A stretch of 9,123 nucleotides of DNA from Clostridia bacterium. Its GTDB lineage: Bacteria; Bacillota; Clostridia; Oscillospirales; Acutalibacteraceae. This document shows positions 5,030 to 9,123 of this stretch, piece after piece. The notes under the pieces are model-generated. The model was not told where the DNA came from. It searched no databases and was given only the letters and a program-made list of their open reading frames with translations. The position numbers were made by a program, and so were the translations under genes. Location: positions 1-9,123 of the forward strand of contig JAFRZS010000304.1 in assembly GCA_017442445.1 (NCBI GenBank). The letters are read 5' to 3'. The stretch's first letter is position 1, and the number at the start of each line of letters is the position of its first letter.

Positions 5030-6319
5030 TCATTTTTCTATCGGAGCTGAAATTTTTGCCAGAGCTTTGCCGTCAGGATCGTTTGCTGTCACTTCTATAT
5101 CATAGGAATATTCGTCTTTCAATACCATACCGGTAACTAAGATGCTTCCGATTTCCGCAGATTCATCTTCCATTGATATATTTATCACATATCCGCCCAG
5201 AATCTCACTCTTTATGCACTCTATTGCTGACGGATCAATATCGTATGTATCTGCTGATGTGACAATCTTTGCAGTGAGGTCTGCTGATGCCAAGTCAATA
5301 TCGGTGACCACATCTATCTCCAGGTCAGTAAGAATTCTCAGACTTCTCCCCAGCATTAAAGCACTCTCATCAAATGTCGGAATTACACTCACTCCGTCTT
5401 GAGTTGACAGGACTTCAATTCGGGTATCCTCTGTGTCTGTCTGTTCTTCTGTTTGAGTTGCTTCCCCCATTTTTATGTTTGCCGCACTGTCTTTCAGCCC
5501 GATTACCTGTATTCTGTTACCTTCCTCACTTACAAAAAATCCGTCAGGTACATAAACAAATATATCTTTATTCATATCAAGGCTGTTGCTCGGATTTAAA
5601 ATCGCCGTTCTGAAAAGGTCTGTTATTACAATTCTTGAATTAAAGCTGTATTCATTTTCTTTATCTGTATAAACTGTAATATAATCATTGGTATTCCCCG
5701 AAGCCGTGAAATACAATTCATTTCCCGCAAAATCTGTTAATGAAAGCTTCATGACATAATTTTCATAAGTCACTTTCATATATGCTTTTTCAACATCGCT
5801 CACAGGCTTACTTTCACATTTCAGCATAAATGTTACAGCCTTCGTCGGTTCACCGTTCAACTCGAAAGTTCCTTCATCAAAAAAGATTTTGACAGAACAG
5901 GCTGTATCAAATTTGATCAACTTGTTTGCAGTTTCAAAAACATCTTTTTTGTCAACATACATCTTTATTCTTACGATATCTTTTTCTTTTTTGATTTTTA
6001 CAGTTTCGTCATCAGGTTCAATTTCAAACTTCTTTCCGTCTGAAAAATGTATTCTTATTCTGTCTGCCTTTCTGAAGCTGAAATCAATTGCCTTTGAGTC
6101 GAAAGCTTCTGTAAATAATTCTTCGTCAAGCAGCAGTTCTATGTTGGGTTTGTTGGAGTTCTGCGTAAACAGAATGTTCTCCGCAAATAATTCAACCGAC
6201 GAATAACTCGATTCATCTAAGACATCATCATTATTATTAAAATGAATAAATAATCCGATGCCCACCACAATCAACAAAACTACAACTGCCGAAATAATTG
6301 CCGTAAGTTTTTTGTTCAT
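5030..6319 (-). CDS. Membrane-anchored extracytoplasmic protein of unknown function
   Basis: I do not recognise a family. From the chosen start the product is 429 residues. MNKK is followed by a hydrophobic segment at about residues 5-27 (LTAIISAVVVLLIVVGIGLF), then an Asn/Asp-rich stretch, giving an N-terminal signal anchor with the rest outside the membrane. The exterior part is acidic and rich in alternating hydrophobic, beta-like stretches (KADRIRIHFSDGKKFEIEP, YVMKLSLTDFAGNELYF), with a low-complexity acidic linker ATQTEEQTDTEDTR dividing it into two halves. No catalytic motif is visible. The ATG at 6319 is preferred because AAAGGAA lies 7 nt upstream; an in-frame TTG at 6373 would add 18 residues before the anchor and lacks that support. 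It is monocistronic, ending at its own terminator, and diverges from the cyclophilin lipoprotein gene, so a role at the cell surface is possible but unproven. Confidence 0.85.
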   Translation of the reverse strand: MNKKLTAIISAVVVLLIVVGIGLFIHFNNNDDVLDESSYSSVELFAENILFTQNSNKPNIELLLDEELFTEAFDSKAIDFSFRKADRIRIHFSDGKKFEIEPDDETVKIKKEKDIVRIKMYVDKKDVFETANKLIKFDTACSVKIFFDEGTFELNGEPTKAVTFMLKCESKPVSDVEKAYMKVTYENYVMKLSLTDFAGNELYFTASGNTNDYITVYTDKENEYSFNSRIVITDLFRTAILNPSNSLDMNKDIFVYVPDGFFVSEEGNRIQVIGLKDSAANIKMGEATQTEEQTDTEDTRIEVLSTQDGVSVIPTFDESALMLGRSLRILTDLEIDVVTDIDLASADLTAKIVTSADTYDIDPSAIECIKSEILGGYVINISMEDESAEIGSILVTGMVLKDEYSYDIEVTANDPDGKALAKISAPIEK

Positions 6320-6326
6320 ACACTCG

Positions 6327-6333
6327 TTCCTTT
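6327..6333 (-). promoter_or_regulatory. Ribosome binding site that sets the start of the 5030-6319 gene
   Basis: AAAGGAA on the minus strand, 7 nt before the ATG at 6319. It favours the MNKK start over the TTG further upstream, and places the hydrophobic segment at the very N-terminus as expected of a signal anchor. Confidence 0.7.
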
Positions 6334-6388
6334 CTTTACAATAATCACTTACTGTTTTGTGTTCCTGTCTCAAATTTAACTAATCTTA

Positions 6389-6415
6389 TTGACAACTTTC
6401 CTATTACATTATAAT
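6389..6415 (+). promoter_or_regulatory. Promoter of the cyclophilin lipoprotein gene
   Basis: A perfect TTGACA (6389-6394) and perfect TATAAT (6410-6415) are separated by 15 nt, slightly short of optimal; TAATAT at 6412-6417 would give 17 nt. The ribosome binding site AAGGAG follows at 6431-6436, 10 nt before the ATG. The divergent gene must use the same 127-nt AT-rich region, but I see no clear minus-strand promoter in it. Confidence 0.65.
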
Positions 6416-6446
6416 ATATAAGAAAACAAAAAGGAGATATATTACA

Positions 6447-7049
6447 ATGAAAAAAATACTTTGCATTTTACTTTCAGTTTTAACTTTATGCTTATGTTTT
6501 ACAGGCTGTGCTAAAATCGTCGATGAAACCGGTCCGTCTTCAGAAGAACCAACCAATCATTCAAAAGTAAAATTCACTATGGAAAACGGTGGAGAATTCA
6601 TCATTGAGCTTTATCCCGAATATGCACCGAAAACCGTTGATAATTTCTTAAAGCTTGTCAAAGACGGCTTCTATGACGGACTTACCTTCCACAGAGTTGT
6701 TGAAGGCTTTATGGCACAGGGCGGTCAGCATCCTCAGGAAGCAATAATGGACATAATGACCATTGAGGGTGAATTTGCAAGTAACGGCTTTACACAGAAC
6801 ACGCTCAAGCACGAGCGCGGTATTATCTCAATGGCAAGAACACCTGACCCCAATTCCGCTTCAACACAGTTTTTCATCTGCTATGATGCAGCGCCTCACC
6901 TCGACGGCGATTATGCCGCATTCGGCAAAGTGATTGAAGGTATGGAGGTCGTTGACGATTTCCTTAAAATTGAACGTACCATGGGATTTGACGGTGCTTT
7001 GTCATCGCCTGTTGAGCCTATCACAATCAAAACCGCAGTTGTTATTTAA
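6447..7049 (+). CDS. Cyclophilin-type peptidyl-prolyl cis-trans isomerase, predicted lipoprotein
   Basis: The 200-residue product catalyses cis-trans isomerisation of Xaa-Pro bonds, here probably in proteins outside the membrane. Residues 1-21 (MKKILCILLSVLTLCLCFTGC) form a lipoprotein signal with FTG before the lipidated Cys21; Phe at -3 is less common than Leu. After a Ser/Glu-rich linker the cyclophilin domain runs from about 40 to 200. Visible active-site residues are FHRVVEGFMAQGG (R83, F88, Q91), SMAR (129-131) and QFFI (141-144), then HLDGDYAAFGKV. The tryptophan that binds cyclosporin in human cyclophilin A is replaced by H151, as in many bacterial relatives. The start is set by AAGGAG 10 nt upstream. 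Its 3' end overlaps the convergent helicase loader gene by 8 bp, and no terminator follows. It is probably a foldase for exported proteins. Confidence 0.93.
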   Translation: MKKILCILLSVLTLCLCFTGCAKIVDETGPSSEEPTNHSKVKFTMENGGEFIIELYPEYAPKTVDNFLKLVKDGFYDGLTFHRVVEGFMAQGGQHPQEAIMDIMTIEGEFASNGFTQNTLKHERGIISMARTPDPNSASTQFFICYDAAPHLDGDYAAFGKVIEGMEVVDDFLKIERTMGFDGALSSPVEPITIKTAVVI

Positions 7050-8025
7050 TTTTTTGTTGGCGAATATCCTTTCCGCAGAAAAACAGAGATGTATAATTTC
7101 CGATAATTCTTGAAGTTATTCTCTGTGTATATTTATCTTCCAATTCCTTGAGGGATAAGTTTGTACTGATTATAGTCGGCTTACCCTCAAGGATTCTTGT
7201 ATTTATAATGTTATATACTGCCGCAACAGTAAACGATGTCGTAAACTCTGCACCAAGGTCATCAATTATAAGAAGGTCACATTCAAGTACCGCGTCCTCT
7301 GCCGCAACATCATCAGCTGTCGCTCTGCCGAAGCGTTCATTTTCAAGCTTTGAAAGAAGATTCTGAGCAGAGCCGTAAATTACACCGTAACCTTTTTTAA
7401 TAACTTCACCTGCAATCGCAAGTGAAAGATGTGTTTTGCCCAAGCCTGTTGCACCGTACATAAAAATACTTTCCGATTTTGAAGAAAAATCATCTGCATA
7501 ATTTCTGCAGTATTCATAAATTTCTCCCATCTTTGCTTTAGGAGAAATTTTAAATTTCGGATCAGTTTCAACGGGATAGTATTTCAGTTCAAAATTTTCA
7601 AAGGTCGATTTTTCCAATGGTGCCTTAAGACACAATTCTGCATATGACAACTGTCTGAGAAGGCTTCTGTGACACTCACACATCTTACCGTCAACAAAAC
7701 CCTTGTCCTCGCAGATTTTACAGGTATAGCTTACTGTCAGATAATCCTCGGGCAACCCCATACTTCTCAAAATCTCTGCTCTTTTTGCCTGAGCGGAGAG
7801 ATTTTTTTCTGCGAGGGACTCTATGTAACTTTTCGCATTTGCCCCCATACCGATAGCCTTTATTGCGGCAAGTCCCGCGTCTGCCATCTCTTTTTCAAGC
7901 ACCAATATTTCAGGATGTGACTCAGCAACAGTATCATGTCTTTGCTTTGCTCTGTATTCTGCATCTTCACGCCTTTGCTGTAAAATATTTTTTGCTTTAT
8001 CGTATATTCTTCTCGTGTATGTCAT
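7042..8025 (-). CDS. dnaI: DnaI/DnaC-type replicative helicase loader, AAA+ ATPase
   Basis: The 327-residue product should load the replicative helicase ring onto DNA at origins and restart sites, in the cytoplasm. An N-terminal helical part (about 1-95) is followed by a cysteine cluster, C102-x2-C105-x10-C116-x-C118-H119, matching the zinc-binding region by which DnaI contacts helicase. The AAA+ domain follows: Walker A GATGLGKT (191-198), Walker B LLIIDDL (251-257), sensor-1-like STN (287-289) and the arginine-containing QRITSRI (301-307). B. subtilis DnaI is 311 residues. IstB transposition helpers share the ATPase core, but the zinc cluster, the gene partner and the absence of a transposase argue for DnaI. 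It starts 4 nt after the DnaB-like gene, with AAAAAGGA lying inside the end of that gene, so the two are probably translationally coupled. Confidence 0.9.
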   Translation of the reverse strand: MTYTRRIYDKAKNILQQRREDAEYRAKQRHDTVAESHPEILVLEKEMADAGLAAIKAIGMGANAKSYIESLAEKNLSAQAKRAEILRSMGLPEDYLTVSYTCKICEDKGFVDGKMCECHRSLLRQLSYAELCLKAPLEKSTFENFELKYYPVETDPKFKISPKAKMGEIYEYCRNYADDFSSKSESIFMYGATGLGKTHLSLAIAGEVIKKGYGVIYGSAQNLLSKLENERFGRATADDVAAEDAVLECDLLIIDDLGAEFTTSFTVAAVYNIINTRILEGKPTIISTNLSLKELEDKYTQRITSRIIGNYTSLFFCGKDIRQQKIK

Positions 8026-8029
8026 ACTA

Positions 8030-9010
8030 TCAATCCTTTTTGTATTTCAACGGGGTATTTAATACCTTCTGCATATATTCATCAATATCGTATGAAGCAT
8101 CAGATGAGTCTGAATTTGTTTCAGCGCGTTTTTGTTTTTCTGCTTCAACGGCTTCGGGCGTTGTGATCGAATTTTCGTACCAATTCTGCAAGACCTTGTT
8201 CATATACGGGAAGCTGAGTTTTGCAGTATGGTTTGCCATTTCCTCATATGCTAACTGTATCATTTCAATACTCATGCCCCACTCATTCATCCATGTGTCA
8301 AGATATTTCAACTGTGTCTTTGTGGGTACTGAATTTGAAATTCCTGTAACGGCACAAAGCTGTTTCCAGGTTTCATTTTTCTGTGACAAAGCTTCAATCT
8401 GCTCATCGGCTTTTTCAAGAGTGTCTATTTCTTTTTCTGCCCAATCTCTGCCGACTGCGGTTATGTATGCCATTGAAGTTTTGTTTACTGACTTGCAGTA
8501 TTCAACAAGCATAAGTATTACTTCAACAGGCAGTCCGTAGTGGTCATGAAGCATTAAAAGATTGCTCATTGAATCATAGCCTATAGTCCTGCCGAGCTTC
8601 ACCTGTGTTTCGTTGAAAAGGAATTTTATTTCTTCCGATTCATCGCAACGTGCGGCAATCTGGTCATTTGTAGGTCTTTGCTCCTGAGAATAAACCAAAG
8701 CTTTTGTATCTTTTTTCTTTGTTGGTTTTTCTTCGGTTTTTTCAGGCTCTGCAATTTCTTCTGCAACAGTAACACCGTCAACACCGAGTACTCCGCTTTG
8801 TATCCAATACTGCAAAGCATCTCTGACATCGTCTGCGGAATAACCGATAGCTTTTGCAATATCTTTTTCGTCGAAATTTTCACCGTTATGTCTTGTTATC
8901 CACAAAAGCGCCTTAATCTGTACAGCACCTGCAAATTTCAAATGCTTATCTACAACTACTGACGGAACAGCAAAAAGTGATTTCCATAAATCAGGATTTA
9001 TATTATACAT
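8030..9010 (-). CDS. DnaD-domain replication initiation protein, DnaB-like (primosome component)
   Basis: The 326-residue product has an N-terminal winged-helix-like region (about 1-80: WKSLFAVPSVVVDKHLKF, ALLWITRHNG, IAKAIGYSADDVRDALQYWIQSGVL), then a charged Lys/Glu linker (88-102). Two DnaD-type domains follow, each with the YxxxVxxxW signature: Y182-V186-W190 and Y269-V273-W277. One winged-helix domain plus two DnaD-like domains is the layout described for Bacillus DnaB, whereas DnaD has one. Bacillus also places dnaB directly upstream of dnaI, as here. I infer a helicase-loading partner that binds DNA or DnaA-origin complexes and recruits the DnaI-helicase complex. I leave the symbol blank because dnaB/dnaD naming is ambiguous. 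GAGGAA lies 5 nt before the ATG. The C-terminal tail is Ser/Asp-rich and ends in KYKKD. Confidence 0.9.
   Translation of the reverse strand: MYNINPDLWKSLFAVPSVVVDKHLKFAGAVQIKALLWITRHNGENFDEKDIAKAIGYSADDVRDALQYWIQSGVLGVDGVTVAEEIAEPEKTEEKPTKKKDTKALVYSQEQRPTNDQIAARCDESEEIKFLFNETQVKLGRTIGYDSMSNLLMLHDHYGLPVEVILMLVEYCKSVNKTSMAYITAVGRDWAEKEIDTLEKADEQIEALSQKNETWKQLCAVTGISNSVPTKTQLKYLDTWMNEWGMSIEMIQLAYEEMANHTAKLSFPYMNKVLQNWYENSITTPEAVEAEKQKRAETNSDSSDASYDIDEYMQKVLNTPLKYKKD
8896..8904 (+). promoter_or_regulatory. Perfect consensus DnaA box inside the DnaB-like gene
   Basis: TTATCCACA occurs once, about 110 bp into the coding region, where the opposite strand encodes WIT. It is an exact 9-mer match, but a single box of this kind is expected by chance in several percent of windows this size, so binding is uncertain. 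Confidence 0.3.
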
Positions 9011-9045
9011 TCTGTTTCCTCAAATCATTATATTTATACTTATAC

Positions 9046-9073
9046 ATTATAACATATTTTCTGTAAATCTCAA
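9046..9073 (-). promoter_or_regulatory. Promoter of the DnaB-like/dnaI operon
   Basis: On the minus strand TTGAGA (9073-9068) and a perfect TATAAT (9051-9046) are separated by 16 nt, with TGT just upstream of the -10 giving an extended -10. Transcription would start near 9039, about 30 nt before the ATG at 9010. The remaining upstream sequence to 9123 is AT-rich and shows no gene. Confidence 0.75.
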
Positions 9074-9123
9074 AGATTTTTTTGATATCCGTCCGAAAAT
9101 TTAATAAAAAGTCAAATTTTTTA

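Noticed and set aside
6320..6373. TTG start extending the membrane-anchored protein by 18 residues
   Set aside because: The extension is polar and precedes the signal anchor, and the ATG at 6319 has its own AAAGGAA at good spacing.
7042..8025. IstB-like transposition helper instead of a helicase loader
   Set aside because: The ATPase core is shared, but there is no IstA transposase or terminal repeat, and the cysteine cluster and DnaB-like partner point to DnaI.
7863..8540. 225-codon open frame on the plus strand
   Set aside because: It lies antisense across the DnaB-like and dnaI genes, its product is Ser/Phe/Cys-rich without recognisable domains, and both opposite-strand genes have clear families.
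1..9123. CRISPR arrays, insertion sequences, tRNA or rRNA genes, defence systems
   Set aside because: I read both strands and saw no regular spaced repeats, transposase genes, terminal inverted repeats or structural RNA genes; the window is core-genome housekeeping DNA.

Overview
The window looks like a chromosomal core-genome segment of a low-to-mid GC Gram-positive anaerobe, most likely a member of the Clostridia (Bacillota). The reasons are the strong AGGAGG-type ribosome binding sites, the r-protein sequences, and a DnaD/DnaB-type replication protein paired with a DnaI-type helicase loader, a Bacillota-specific primosome set. Genus cannot be fixed from the sequence alone. I see no mobile element, CRISPR array, rRNA or tRNA.

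Region 1 (1-4620, minus strand) is the S10 ribosomal protein operon in canonical order: rpsJ, rplC, rplD, rplW, rplB, rpsS, rplV, rpsC and rplP, the last running off the left edge after 131 codons. Genes are tightly packed; rplD/rplW and rpsC/rplP overlap by one base (TAATG). Two gaps are larger: 66 nt between rpsJ and rplC, holding a GNRA-loop hairpin, and 89 nt between rplW and rplB.

Region 2 (4621-5029) has no convincing protein gene. From right to left it holds the terminator of the next gene, a perfect A/T-tract inverted repeat, a plausible S10-operon promoter, and about 280 nt of structured 5' leader. The leader contains an intrinsic-terminator-like hairpin enclosed by a longer-range stem. 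This is the most interesting part of the window: it looks like a transcription attenuator for the operon, possibly sensing an r-protein such as L4, which the operon encodes.

Region 3 (5030-7049) holds two divergently transcribed envelope genes sharing a 127-nt AT-rich intergenic region: an unrecognised membrane-anchored extracytoplasmic protein on the minus strand, and a cyclophilin-type peptidyl-prolyl isomerase with a lipoprotein signal on the plus strand.

Region 4 (7042-9123, minus strand) is a two-gene replication-restart/initiation operon. A DnaB-like protein with two DnaD-type domains is followed after 4 nt by a DnaI/DnaC-type AAA+ helicase loader, the same order as the dnaB-dnaI pair of Bacillus. 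A good promoter lies at 9046-9073, and a perfect consensus DnaA box falls inside the first gene. The loader gene overlaps the cyclophilin gene tail-to-tail by 8 bp. Overall this is an ordinary housekeeping region; the leader RNA and a few non-coding details are what deserve a second look.
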